A stretch of DNA of 64,000 nucleotides from Sceloporus undulatus. Lineage: Eukaryota > Chordata > Lepidosauria > Squamata > Phrynosomatidae. Made by a program: the position numbers and the translations under genes. The stretch lies in NCBI RefSeq assembly GCF_019175285.1, contig NC_056522.1:320624496-320688495 (forward strand), written 5' to 3'. Under the pieces are notes generated by a model. That model was not told the origin of the DNA. It saw only the letters and a list, made by a program, of their open reading frames with translations, and did no database searches. Shown one piece after another: positions 10,714-21,430 of this stretch. Each line of letters starts with the position of its first letter. Position 1 is the stretch's first letter.

Positions 10714-10800
10714 GCAGGGGTCCCCAAACTTTTGGACTCACGGAGCCCTTATTTTACTGTCGGAGCCCCTAAGAGACCTACTCTATATCTTACAAGTTAA
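10714..10800. mobile_element. hAT-like terminus
   Basis: GCAGGGGTCCCCAAACTTTT is a typical hAT-group terminal inverted repeat, followed by an ACGGAGCCC-containing subterminal region. I did not find its partner end with confidence. Confidence 0.4.
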
Positions 10801-11663
10801 TGGTGTTTAGGAGTATATATATGAATATATTCTTATTCTTTAATTCAATTTTTATTTCTTTCATTTTCCCTGCTCTAGGGTAAAGTGAAATTCACTGAAT
10901 CAAAGAACCCAAGAGTGATTGACAACAGGCGTGGGCAACTGCATGAATGTAGGGTGGAAGCCTATCCTCTCCAGGGGCTTTACCAGTTTGCTGGTAGTAC
11001 ATCAGCAGTGACATTACAGCATTTAGTTTGTGGCTGTTCAGGAGGTTTTGGGGCACTGTGATGGGATAAAAACTACCACATTTGTGGACAATTTTAATGC
11101 ATTTGAAGTGGATTTGAGGCACACATTTATTCAGTATTAGGGTAATTTTGCAACTGTTCTAAGAGGTTTGAGGGAGAAGGATGCAAGCTGCTGCATTTGC
11201 AAGCCATTTAGATGCATTTGGAGTGGATTTCAAATGAAAAATTCTCTCACTTAAAACATTAAGGACTGGGGGGCTTTGGAAATGCCAGGGGGCTTTGGGG
11301 CCAAAAATGCAGGCAACATAAGACCTACAGGTCGCACTTTCTCCACCTCTGATTTACAGACCCTGTCATATATATGCTTGGTTTGGCAAAAGCTTGGCAC
11401 TGTAATTCTTAATTCTCAGCCTGCTCATAAAACTTTAGCTACATTTCCTTCAAGCATTAATTATGGGTTATTCTTGCATGGCCCTGAGAACATTGCCAGT
11501 GCATAATGGGAATGGTAATTTCTGGATTATTGTGATGTGTCATATTGTAATTGTTCCTTTTCTTTAAAAAATGGCTTCAGTGACATTAATGGCTTTGGGA
11601 TTGCATCAGTTTGTAAAACCTGGGCCCAGCTGGTTAGAAAATAAAAAAGAGACATGAGACATG

Positions 11664-11998
11664 GGAGTAGATTATCACACACAGATGGGATAATAATGGG
11701 ATCGCTCCCCCCATCCTTATCCCATCTTTGACTGCGAAAGTGCTATTGTCCTGTCATTGAAGTGGCATTGCATTAACAGGAACTCCCATTAATGCAAAAT
11801 GCTGGGCAATGCCATTTCAATGACGGGATCTGTGCGACGTCATTTGAAAGTCTTTCACATGATCGCAGTCAATCAGGCTTTCTGGACAGGATAATGATGG
11901 GATAAGCACAACATGGTATGAAATTCTTTTCGTGATTGCACTACAAGAATGGGGAAAGGATGGGACACAGATGTTTCATCCCCTGCCTGATAATCTCC
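11664..11998. mobile_element. Palindromic MITE, about 335 bp
   Basis: The ends AGATTATCA and TGATAATCT are inverted copies. Internally, 19-bp arms at 11753-11771 and 11806-11824 differ at one position, and a smaller TGCATTAA/TTAATGC pair sits inside. The structure is that of a fold-back non-autonomous DNA transposon; superfamily not assigned. Confidence 0.65.
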
Positions 11999-12084
11999 AT
12001 AGACTGGAGAGGAAAGGGAGAGACTGACCTGAGTTAGAGACACATAAACCTAATTTACTTTCTTTAGCTTCCCCAACAAAACAG

Positions 12085-12290
12085 TGAAGCTGGTGTTGTG
12101 GTTTGAGTGTTGGACCAGGACTGTGGGAGACCAGGCTTTGAATCTGTGCTCAGCAATGGAAACTTACTGGATACTCTCTCACCTTTAGAAAAGGCAATAG
12201 CAAACCTCCTTTGAATAAATCCTGCCCCTGAAACTTATACAATATGGTTGCCATCTAAGTCAGTTGACTTTAACAACCACCACCATCACA
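12085..12290 (+). mobile_element. Diverged Sauria-type tRNA-derived SINE
   Basis: GTGGTTTGAGTGTTGGACC, GGGAGACCAGGCTTTGAATC and GGCAATAGCAAACCTCCTTT keep the order of the family seen complete at 34190-34450. The tail is degraded. Confidence 0.6.
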
Positions 12291-12454
12291 ACCACTACTA
12301 CCACAACAGAAGGAAAAATACATTAAGTTAAAAATTATACTTCTGGTGGGCAGGAAGCGTTCAACAGGGGCCATGCTTTTTAGCTGAAGAAGGGCAGAAG
12401 GCCACCAAGTTTGGTTCTGTTCACTGATTCATTTCTTTATTAATCAAGAGCAGG

Positions 12455-12665
12455 GCTGTTCCACACAAAACAATTATAGCACTATGGTTCCAGTTCAAGT
12501 GCTATGACTACATTCTATGGAACCCTAGGGTTTACAGTTTAGGGGGAGTACTTAGAATTCTCAGTTAAGAGAGCTCTTGTGTTTCACCAAACTACAAGCC
12601 TCAGGATTCCAAAGGATCAGCTATGGCAGTTAAAGTGGACTCTTAGCTGTGCAGTGGGAAAGGTT
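12455..12665. mobile_element. Palindromic MITE (TTCCACTTTAACTG family)
   Basis: It is an antiparallel arrangement of ATTATAGCACTATGGTTCC ... CAAACTACAAGCCTCAGGATT ... AGTTAAAGTGGACTC. Three other copies lie at about 23810, 25498 and 50465. Non-coding and of the size of hAT-type MITEs. Confidence 0.6.
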
Positions 12666-12764
12666 CCCAGTTAAAGGGTTCTCCAGTGAGAATGAAATGT
12701 AGTGGTGGCCAGAAACCTGAACAGCTTTACAAGGGATTATACAAATTAATAGAGGGTGAAGGAA

Positions 12765-12885
12765 CTGGCAGTGACAAAAACACATCTCAATATTCCTTGC
12801 CTAAGAAAACACTATGTACGTAATTCATAGGTTTGCAATAAGTTGACAGGCGACTTGAAGGCACAGAGATGCACACATAAGCTAG
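12765..12885 (+). mobile_element. 5S-rRNA-derived SINE, 3' part
   Basis: GAAGGAACTGGCAGTGACAAA, ATTCCTTGCCTAAGAAAAC and AAGTTGACAGGCGACTTGAA match the downstream half of the 5S SINE copies at 18440 and 29815. Confidence 0.65.
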
Positions 12886-14184
12886 CCGTGTTTACTACTC
12901 ATGGTGGCTATATATTATCTCCACTGTCAGAGGTAGTATGTCTCTAAATACCAACTGCTGGGGAATGTGAGCAAGAGGAATGTGTTGCATTCATTCTTTC
13001 TAGGCAGGATTCCAACCAGCATCTAGTTAACCACTATGGGAAGAGTATACTGGATAGGCTTTTGGATAGGCGTTAGATCTGACCCAGAACATGGCTGCAG
13101 TTTTCTTATTTTGACAGAGGTTATATGCTTATTTTGCAGTTCACTTTCATTAGCCTGCATCTTAACTTGCACCAGCAATGAAGTGAATAAACAGAAGAGT
13201 CTGATATTGTTGTTCACATTCTGAGGAGGGGTGATGTAAAAGAGCTCTTTGTGCCCGGCTTACATGTCACCTCTACAATCTATTGTTAGTGGCCCCATAG
13301 CATGTGAAAGTAAATTTCAACTGCCAGCCTAGTTGGCTTTTGTACATGGAATGAGGGAGGTGTCATCATGTCCTTTGCCTGAAGCAGCAAAATGTCTCAG
13401 ACCAGTCCTGGTGCTTGATGACACATGTTGGTATGTAATTATTGGTACATTATTGGTCCCAAAATAAAGAACAAGCTCGTTTTCAATTTAGAAGACTCCT
13501 TTATGTAGTCACCCGCCTTGTGTAGTCAACTAGCTGAGCAGCTACCTACAAGCCCAACATTGCATAACAATGTCTTTATTTGGAGGATATTTGAAGATAG
13601 TGTTTCAGCATGTCATATACTCTCCCTCTGGTGATTAGATATTCTGTGTAAGACTGCTGAATTTCAGCTAATGATTAGCTGATGTCAGATACAGTTATTT
13701 TGGTAGGATAACACTGGTTCTGGAAATTCTATACTGGCTAGGGTTTATAGGAATTGTAGTGAAATAATATCCGAGGGGCCACATGACTCTCTCTGTTTCT
13801 CCCCCATGCAAATCTGGTAAAGACAGAATTGTCCATTTTCATTCCTGTTAGTGCTACAGTATAACCTGTTGCCATTGATCCAGTTCCTTATTACATGCTT
13901 TCCTTGTTCCACAAAAATTGGTGGGGTGGTGTCTCTTGCTGTAGGAACTGTGGTGGAGGGAATAACCTTTTTTAAAAAAATAGAAAATAATGAAGAAAGC
14001 TTGCTTCAGCTTTGGCTAGAGATAGAAATTCAATCAAAAAGAGAGCCCAGAAATGGAAGATGAATGAGTAGCTTACTATCATCACCACTATCATCAATAT
14101 CTGTCAGTGGAATCTGACCAGATCCTTTTTAACCCATGGCAATCAGATAAGCTTATTTTGCTTAAAACAATAGAAGCCAGTCAC
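12886..14184. other. No gene recognised
   Basis: Short open frames only, plus a small palindromic remnant near 13720-13790 (TAGGGTTTATAGGAATTGTAG, GGGGCCACATGACTCTC). Nothing else supportable. Confidence 0.4.
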
Positions 14185-14187
14185 AAC

Positions 14188-14840
14188 ATATAAAATCATA
14201 GAACAATAGAGTTGGAAGAGATCACAACGGCTGTCCAGTCCACCACCCTACCATGCAGGAATACGCAATCAAAACATTCCTGACAGATGGCCATCCATCC
14301 TCTCTTTAAAAACCTCCAAGGATGGAGACTTTGCCACACTCCGAGGCAACATATTCCACTGTGGAACAGCTCTGTCAAGAAGTTCTTCCAAATGTTTAGG
14401 TGGAATCGCTTATCCTATAGTTTGAATCCATTTCTCTGTGTCCTGGTTTCTGGAGCAGCAGAAAACAAACTTGCTCCATCTTCAATATGATAGCCTTTTA
14501 AATATTTAAACATGGCTATCATGTCACCTCTTAAACTTCCCTTCTCCAGACTAAATAGAAAATAATGAATCTAGCTCCCTAAGCTGCTCCTCATAGGGCA
14601 TGGCTTCCAGATCTTTTGGTGTTATATCTCCCCAAATCTGGACACAATATTCTAGGTGAGGTCTAACCAAAGCAGAATAGAGTGGTACTATTACTTCACT
14701 TGAACTAGACACTGTATTCCTATTGATGCAGCCTAGAATCGTATTAGTTTTTTTTTAACTGCAGCATCACACTGTTGGCTCATGTTCAGTTTGTGGTCTA
14801 CTAAGATTCCTAGATCCCTTTTACAGGTACTATTGTCAAG
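14188..14840 (-). mobile_element. CR1 LINE 3' portion
   Basis: The antisense CR1 end begins with TCATAGAACAATAGAGTTGG. It continues through AACCTCCAAGGATGGAGACT, ATATTCTAGGTGAGGTCTAA and CTAAGATTCCTAGATCCCTT. On the minus strand it covers the last third of ORF2 and the 3' end. It is moderately old with several disruptions. Confidence 0.8.
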
Positions 14841-15094
14841 CCAGGTGACAATCTTTGAAAAACCCACAGAGAAATGGAACCAGTAGCAAAATGGATGTTT
14901 GTAAAAAAAGGATTCAAACATGAGCAAATCTAAATGCCCACAGATACATACAGTATCAAGAGAAAGGCAGGATATAAGTAGAATACACAAAGGCCTGTTA
15001 CAGACAGGCCAAAGGATCTTAATATGTGTAGTCAAAGAAAGACAAGTGGCTTCACCACAATTCCTATAAGTCCTAGCCAGCTCCTCACCTTTCC

Positions 15095-15560
15095 ACTCGG
15101 GGCCCTCCGTTCTGGTAGTCAAGGTCTGCTGTCCCAGCCCAGGATTTCCTCTGCCCCATCTCGGATTTGCCCCTTTTCACTCGCTGCCCCTCACTCCTGG
15201 AACCTTCTTCCCCCGCGAACAAGAGCCATCACTTCTTTAACCAGCTTCAAAACGGAGTTGAAGACCATCCTGTTCAGAGAAGCGTTCCCAGGCCTTGCTT
15301 GATTGTCGCTTGCCTTCCTGGATGAAGATTAACCATCCATTATGAACTCAAGCCCTCCCTCCAGTCCACCTGCCTTGGTCCAGGCCTTGGAGGTAGAGAG
15401 GAACTGCTGGACCTCATCCCCTTCCCCACCACTACTCCCTTCTCCTTTTGTGTGGTGTCTTTTTAGATTGTAAGCCTGAGGGCAGGGAACCGTCTAATTA
15501 AAAAGACTGTATGTACAGCGTTGTGTAAATTTACAGCGCTTTATAAATAAAGGTTAATAA

Positions 15561-15612
<52 letters not shown>

Positions 15613-15613
15613 T
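15095..15613 (+). mobile_element. 5'-truncated L2 LINE 3' end with (AAT)n tail
   Basis: The sequence encodes the very C-terminus of an L2 reverse transcriptase (HSWNLLPP, SFKTELKT, LFREAFPGLA), then a 3' UTR ending GTACAGCGTTGTGTAAATTT and CTTTATAAATAAAGGTTAATA. It then runs into an (ATA)n tract at about 15560-15613. It is almost identical to 58548-59030, so the family is young. Confidence 0.85.
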
Positions 15614-15619
15614 AGACAA

Positions 15620-16010
15620 TTTAAAGAATGCTGAAAATTGCAGTTGAACAACAACTGGAGGACTACATGATTTCCACCCCTGACCTACAACCAAAAAGAC
15701 AACCTGGGTTAAAACATTTTGCTGTCTGAGGCAAAGGACAAGATCTTCAAATTCCATCATCTCCAATTCCATGCAAAATAAGGTGTCTATATTGGTCACT
15801 GAATATTATTTCAGCAACAGCACCCTCCACCACTTTTGAGAAAGTAATGTTAGTTTATGGCACACACAGTTCTGTCCTCCAACAGTTCCCATCCTCCAGC
15901 ACTTGCTGCCTGACAAAGTTACTTCACTCTCCCTAATGGCACGGCCAGCTCCACCTGGCATCAAATCTGGCAGCAGGCCTGTCACTTATTCCAAATCCAG
16001 GATGCTGTGG
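15620..16010. other. No gene recognised
   Basis: Unique-looking sequence with no repeat family that I can name. Confidence 0.4.
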
Positions 16011-16142
16011 CCTAAATCTAACTGCTAATCTCAGCTAGAGTAAACCCATTGAATCAATTGCCAAATGGAAAATCAACACAGATAAAAATCCTGATTTGGT
16101 GGATCTACTCTAATTGCATCTAGCAGTTGGATGTTGGCCTAC
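16011..16142. mobile_element. Short palindromic MITE
   Basis: GGCCTAAATCTAACTGCTAA at the left is mirrored by AGCAGTTGGATGTTGGCC at the right, around AT-rich internal sequence with a second inverted pair (AGAGTAAACCC, ATCTACTCTAATT). Confidence 0.55.
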
Positions 16143-16894
16143 AAAAACAATCAAAGGTCCTATCCTCAGGCATGTTCCAAAGTAAGGGCAGATGGGTGTG
16201 GAGAAGAACAACTATGGATGATCTCCATACTCAGATAAATTCATACACAAGAAAGAATCATTTGGCTCTTTGTTCAGTTTGCATTATTTAGAGGTCATGG
16301 TGGTCACAGTAGATAGAGTTTGTTCCTTTCCCTTCCAGATGGTTAAATTCAGCAAATGGAGCAAGAAGAACAGCAAGGACATTTCATCCGTGGTACTGAG
16401 TGCCTACATTATGCTTCAGGGACTGACAATTTGGCAGATCTGTTTCTCCCACTTGATGAGGTTGGGCAGCAGCATATGGATGCCTGAAGGGCTACCAAGC
16501 CGATCTGAAGTTTCAGCCCCTTAATCTATCTTCTTCTTCCACTGCTGTGCTGGTAGTTTTCTTCCAGAAATATCATAAATGGCGCCCTCTCACTGAGAGA
16601 ACAAGTCATTTAACTGTGTCTAGGCAGAAGATCTCTTACCACATGTGGAGGTTCTACTTATCCATTTATCTATTATATTGGGCCTGAACACAGGCCAAAA
16701 TAAAGCTGCTTCAGGTCACTTTGGAAGTATGCTGTTTAAATGATGCATGTATCCTAAGAGGCCGGAAGCTGCACCAAAGCCATGCTCCAGTCCTTTTGGC
16801 CTCTTAAGATGTATGTGCCCATTGTATATCCCCTCTCTCATATCCAGTGAGTTCAAGATGGCATAGGATATTCCTCCTCACCACTTTTACTTTC

Positions 16895-17034
16895 ATGGTA
16901 ACTCTGCAAGATGATTTGTTCAAGTCATTGTATTCCCCATTACCATGTATGGATGTGAGAGCTGGACAGTGAAGAAAGCAAATAGGAAGAAAATTAATTC
17001 ATTTAAGATGTGGTGCTGGAGAAGAGTGCTGAGG
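16895..17034 (+). mobile_element. BovB/RTE LINE fragment, left half
   Basis: It encodes the diagnostic YGCESWTVKKANRKKINSFKMWCWRR segment of BovB reverse transcriptase. It is interrupted at about 17034 by another element and continues at about 17637. Confidence 0.85.
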
Positions 17035-17636
17035 ACAACAACAACAACAACAACAACAATAATAATAGGATTTATTTATATGCCGCCCAATCACTGGGAA
17101 TCCGGGCAGCTTACAACAGAGGGGATAATAGACGGTTCCCTGCCCTCAGGCTTACAATCTAAAAAGACATGACACAAAAGGAGAAGGGAATGGTGGGGAG
17201 CGGAGGGGATCAGGTCCAGCAGTTCTTCTCTCCCTTTGAGGCCTGGACCAAGGCAGATGCACCAGAGGGAGGGCTCTTCTTCTTTAGGCTAGCCCTGCTG
17301 GAGCTGGGCCAGCCTATTCTCTCCCTCACAGGCCGAAAGATGACTGTTAAGGAGGGAGGAGCCTCTTTCTTCAGGCTAGCCCCAATGGAGCTGGGCCAGC
17401 CTATTCTCTCCCTCATAGGCCAGAAGATGTCAGTTATGGAGGGAGGAGCCTCTTTCTTTAGGCTAGCCCTGATGGAGCTGGGCCAGCCTATTCTCTCCCT
17501 CATATGCCGGAAGATGCCAGTTATGGAGGGAGGAGCCTCTTTCTTCAGGCTAGCCCCGATGGAGCTGGGCCAGCCTATTCTCTTCCTCACCGGGTGGAAG
17601 ATGACAGTTAAGGAGGGAGGAGCCTCTTTCTTCATG
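17035..17636 (-). mobile_element. L2-type 3' end fused to an 87-bp tandem repeat, inserted in BovB
   Basis: On the minus strand the downstream part (17035-17260) has the L2 3' UTR blocks GCATCTGCCTTGGTCCAGGC and TTTTTAGATTGTAAGCCTGA, but a different terminal segment ending GGCGGCATATAAATAAATCC and (TTA/TTG)n. Upstream, where L2 ORF2 would be, it consists of 87-bp tandem units. The two flanks resume one continuous BovB sequence, so this is an insertion. Confidence 0.75.
17264..17636 (-). repeat. 87-bp minisatellite, 4.3 units
   Basis: Unit starts are at 17264, 17351, 17438, 17525 and 17612 (partial). Each has GGAGGGAGGAGCCTCTTTCT, GGAGCTGGGCCAGCCTATTC and a variable AAGATG-containing end. The unit is a multiple of three and free of stops in more than one frame. 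Long open frames on both strands result; these are not evidence of a protein. Confidence 0.9.
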
Positions 17637-17950
17637 GATACCATGGATAGCTAAGAAAGCAGACAAATGGGTCCTAGAACAGCTCAAACCAGAACTCTCC
17701 CTGGAAGCCAAGATGAGGCTGTCATATTTCAGCCACATAATGAGAAGGCATGGCTCATTAGAAAAAGACAATGATGCTGGGGCAGGTGGAGGAAAATAGA
17801 AAGAGAGGAAGGCCACATGCCAAATAGATAGACTCAATGAGGGAGACCCTGGGTCTGAGCCTGCAGGATCTGAGCAGGGAGGTATAAGATACTTGAAGAT
17901 GTCTCATTCACAGGGTCACCATAAGTTGAGATCAACTTGAAAGCAGCTGG
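17637..17950 (+). mobile_element. BovB/RTE LINE fragment, right half with 3' UTR
   Basis: Starting at GGATACCATGGATAGCTAAG, it continues the BovB frame (AKKADKWVLEQLKPELSLEAKMRLSYFSH) through GAGAAGGCATGGCTCATTAG. It ends with the tail GTCACCATAAGTTGAGATC and GCAGCTGGCAATA. Confidence 0.85.
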
Positions 17951-17954
17951 CAAT

Positions 17955-18065
17955 AGCCACCACCTGATAGTCATTGGCAGTCTCCCATTCAAGTACTAAC
18001 CAGCACTGACCCTGCTTAGTTTCCAAGATAAGACAGGATCTGGTGCCTTTAGAGTATTTAGGCCC
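17955..18065 (-). mobile_element. 5S-rRNA-derived SINE fragment
   Basis: The antisense 5S-like block has GGCAGTCTCCCATTCAAGTA, CTAACCAGCACTGACCCTGC and TTAGTTTCCAAGATAAGAC. It corresponds to 5S rRNA internal-promoter text (GATGGGAGACCGCC, CCTGGTTAGTAC, GAAGCTAAGCAGGGTC). Confidence 0.75.
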
Positions 18066-18439
18066 CTTGTCCTTTGCTACAAGCACAAAATTATCTTGGG
18101 CCAGGCTTGGCCTTTAAGTTTGCAGCACTGATGAGATGTTAACAGCATCATAGTCATACAAATTTATGGCCACCTCATGAAAATGGAACCTCACAGTCTC
18201 AGGTCATGTGCTGCTTAAGCCTGTCTGACAAGGAAACACTGTGATATAACCTTCTCAGTGACTGCTCCCAGATTGTGGAGTTCACTTCCATGGGAGGCTA
18301 GGCTGGCTTCCTTTTTGCTGGAAAGCAAATACTTTTTTATTTAAACAGGCCTTCACTTTCTGATTAGGAGTGGCAGAAATAACTTTTAATGGACTCTGAT
18401 GTATTTTTATCTTTACTACCCTATTGACACCAGATTTTC

Positions 18440-18660
18440 TCTTATTTTGGAAGCAAAGTAGGGCCAGCCATGGCTAGTACTTGGATGGGAGACCACCAAT
18501 GACTACCAGGTGCTGTAGGCTATATTTCAGAGGAAGGAACTGGCAAAACACCTGAGTATTCCTTGCCTAAGAAAACCCTAAGAAATCCAAGTGGTCACCA
18601 TATGTTTACAGGAAACATGAAGGTGCACACACATGCGCACGCACACACACAGAGTCACCC
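18440..18660 (+). mobile_element. 5S-rRNA-derived SINE
   Basis: GAAGCAAAGTAGGGCCAGCC, GCTAGTACTTGGATGGGAGA and CAGGTGCTGTAGGCTATATT reproduce the 3' half of 5S rRNA, including the internal-promoter area. The 3' body follows (CAGAGGAAGGAACTGGCAAA). It ends in an (AC)-rich simple repeat. Confidence 0.8.
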
Positions 18661-18679
18661 CTCCATACGCACACATTTT

Positions 18680-18885
18680 TTATCCACATGTTCCAGCATC
18701 CATGGCTTGAAAATATTCTTAAAATATACAAATTCCAAAAAGCAAACCTTTATTTTTCTATTTTATATAAAGCACACCATTTTACTATGCCCTTGTATTC
18801 AATGGGACTTGAGCATCCATGGATTTTGGTATCCACAGGGAATCCTGGAACCAAACCCCAGTGGATACCAAGGGCCCAAAGCACT
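18680..18885 (-). mobile_element. Tigger-like (Tc1/mariner group) MITE relic
   Basis: TCCATGGATTTTGGTATCCA, GGAACCAAACCCCAGTGGAT and ACCAAGGGCCC are the antisense end of the family that is complete around 25966-28405. Confidence 0.65.
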
Positions 18886-19861
18886 TTGAGTGGGTTTTAT
18901 TTTTTACTTTTTAAATTGGATTGTCAGTTTAATCTTTTTAAAACTTTAAAGTATTTATCGTTTTAGGGTTCCCCCCATTTATATTTTAAGCAGTCTTGCA
19001 TTCCATACTGAAAGAAATAATTTTTCCAAGCTCTGTTCCTTGCTCCATCCATGACTCCTGCAATGAGCAGAACATTATACAGTGTGCACATACATCATGC
19101 TGACATCTGCTCACTGTATAGAAGATTAGGACAGAGGTGCCCTTGACTATACAGGCAGCATTCCTCCAAACAGCTCTATGCCACAAGAAAATCTACTTGC
19201 TGGTGTATGCATATTAAAAGACAGGCACAGGATAAATAAAGTTGTTGTTTTTCTTTTCTGAACAGTTATCCTTCACTGTACTTTCAGACTCACAAATTGA
19301 AAACAGATAGTTTAAACTGACTGTACAATGCCTCATGGAACAGGAGAGTCATGACGCAAGCAAACAACATTCATGGAGTTATATAACAACCCAGACTGTG
19401 TCGTCTGAGCACAGAGTTGTTTGTGCTGCTCTCTGGGCACAGGTGATACATGGATGTCAGGACTGCATCATGATGTAGGAGTCCTGACATTTCTAGGACT
19501 ACCCCCAAGTTAACTCTGGGTTGGAGCCAAGCATGAAATTCAGTACAGCTAGCCTTCTGCTTAGGACTTGCTTTGTTCAGTTATACACATACTTTCCCAA
19601 GGGCGTAATGGACATGCTTCCCTCTCTCAGCTACTCCAGGCAATTTTGGAATCACTTCCAGCCTCCAGTTGTGCAAAGTCCACTGTTAAATAAACAACAG
19701 AAAAGTCACTCTTTACAGATCCCAGAATTTTCCCTCCTAGCATGGCCAGTGGCTGTGCAGATGGGGGATTCTGGGACTTAATGTCTAAAATAATCTTCTT
19801 CACTTCCAAGTTCTTGTGGCAAAAGCCATTTCTTTAGTTATATAAATGTCTGTCCTACCGG

Positions 19862-20225
19862 TTTGTTGTTATGTGCCTTCAAATGGTTTTCAACTTATGG
19901 CAACCCTCAAAACAATACACATGCAAATCACTCCTGCCTTTCCAGGCCACACAGTATATATACCCAAGTCCTTTCCAGGCAAACATTCTCTGAAGATGCC
20001 AGCCACAGATGCTGGCAAAACATCAGGGAGAAACTGTTCTAGAACATGGCCACATAGCACGAAAAACCCAGAAAAAACTAATAATGGGCTTTTGTTGGCA
20101 GGATTTGTTTGGGGAGGAGGAAGGATTGCCTTTGCCTGAGGCTGAGAGGGTGTGACCTGCCCAGTTTTCCATGGCCAAGTGGGGATTCGAACCCTGGTCT
20201 CTATAGTCCAATGCTCAAAGCACTA
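19862..20225 (-). mobile_element. Sauria-type SINE split by a Penelope-like fragment
   Basis: The left piece (19862-19912) is the antisense tail TTTGTTGTTATGTGCCTTCA. The right piece (about 20085-20225) has GCCTTTGCCTGAGGCTGAGA, GGATTCGAACCCTGGTCTC and TAGTCCAATGCTC. Between them lies about 170 bp resembling the end of a Penelope-like element. Confidence 0.65.
19985..20080 (+). ncRNA. Decayed hammerhead-ribozyme-like motif of a Penelope-like element
   Basis: CTGAAGA (19990-19996) matches the hammerhead core CUGANGA. It is followed by a 6-bp stem GCCAGC/GCTGGC around a 7-base loop. Position 20017 onward reads AAAAC where an active motif needs GAAAC. Hammerheads are known in Penelope-like retroelements. 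The core substitution suggests a dead copy. Confidence 0.55.
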
Positions 20226-20335
20226 CTAGGAGCCCTGGTGGTGCAGTGGTTAAATGCCTGTACTGCACCTACTCACTCAAAACCATAAGGTTGCGAGTTC
20301 AAGACCAGCAAAAGGGCTCAAGCTTGACTCAGGCT
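20226..20335 (+). mobile_element. tRNA-derived SINE (GCCCTGGTGGTGCAGTGG family)
   Basis: The tRNA-like head has an A-box-like GGTGGTGCAGTGGTTAAATG and a B-box-like GGTTGCGAGTTCAAGACC. GACTCAGGCTTGCATCC follows. The same family lies inverted at about 29960-30085. Confidence 0.75.
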
Positions 20336-20485
20336 TGCATCCTTCCGAGGTCGCTCCCAAAGTTTCTCCTCATAAGGCATGGTTTCTATACCCTTCACCA
20401 TTTTGGTTGCCCTCTTCTGGACACGCTCCAGCTTGTCAACATTGTTTTTGAAATGTGGTGCCCAGAACTGGATTACAGGGGTTGT
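20336..20485 (-). mobile_element. CR1 LINE fragment
   Basis: The antisense CR1 ORF2 text has CTCCTCATAAGGCATGGTTT, CTTCACCATTTTGGTTGCCC and TCTTCTGGACACGCTCCAGC. It corresponds to the conserved LERVQRRATKMVKG stretch. Confidence 0.8.
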
Positions 20486-20689
20486 AGGTCAGTAATATCC
20501 AGAGAGCCAGATTTGCCAGCTATCACTTGAAGTGTCTGTAGAGCCATACACCAAAATTGTTCTTGTAGATAAAGATTGAAAAGTACTATCTGAGCTAATG
20601 GTGTTTGTGCTGAAAGTACTTCTATGATTGATTTTCAGTGCCCAGATTATAGCCTTAAATTTACTGCATGATGTTCGCAGTGGTATAAT

Positions 20690-20960
20690 AGCAAAATTTG
20701 AAGTGTAGACCCAGCATAGTGTACTACTTTGAACTTTGGACTAGAACTCTGAAGACCAGGATTCAAATCCCTGCTCAGCCATGAAATCCACTGGTGACTT
20801 TGGGCACGTTGTACTGTCTCAGCATTAGAGGGTGGCAATGGCAAATCCCCTTGAAGAAATTTACCAAGGAAATCCTGGGATAGATTCACCTTAGGATTGC
20901 CATAAGTTGGAAATGACTTGAAGACACACAACAACAACAACAACAACAACAAGACCCTCA
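20690..20960 (+). mobile_element. Sauria-type tRNA-derived SINE with (ACA)n tail
   Basis: The head is partly degraded (GACCAGGATTCAAATCCCTG as B-box region). The body has GGCAATGGCAAATCCCCTTG and the tail has TTGCCATAAGTTGGAAATGA, ACTTGAAGACACACAAC and (AAC)n. Confidence 0.75.
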
Positions 20961-21430
20961 GCATGGTAGTCCCGATAGCAACCCCCCTAAGGAGATTCCA
21001 AAAATGCAAGCAGTTGTCATGATGTAAGTACAAATACACATAAATACTTACACATACACATATATCCCATTTCTAGCAGTTTTCATTGCCACCAGGAGCA
21101 GGTGTTTTGTATGCAGCAGTCAAGCACCAAAAATATTTGGGATTACCACAGGGAAACTTCATAACTAAACACTGCTGCTGAGAAATTCGTTTTCCTTCCA
21201 GCTATTGGAGACTGCAGATAAACTGAGAGGGAATAGGGAGGTCCGAGGGGCTGGGGGGTGAAAAATGTCACAGTCCCTGCTTATCAAAAACCCCTGGCTC
21301 CACCACACCACTTTATGTTAAACATCAAGCAAGCAATTGACCAACAGTTTTCAGATGGTTGCAAGTTATCTGCATGTCAGAATTGTGAAAGAAATGTTTC
21401 AGCATGAGCCCATGTTAGCCTAGATATACT

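Noticed and set aside
17169-17654. 161-codon open frame with four repeated peptide units, and a 144-codon frame on the other strand
   Set aside because: It is the 87-bp minisatellite. A unit that is a multiple of three and stop-free in several frames gives such frames without selection.
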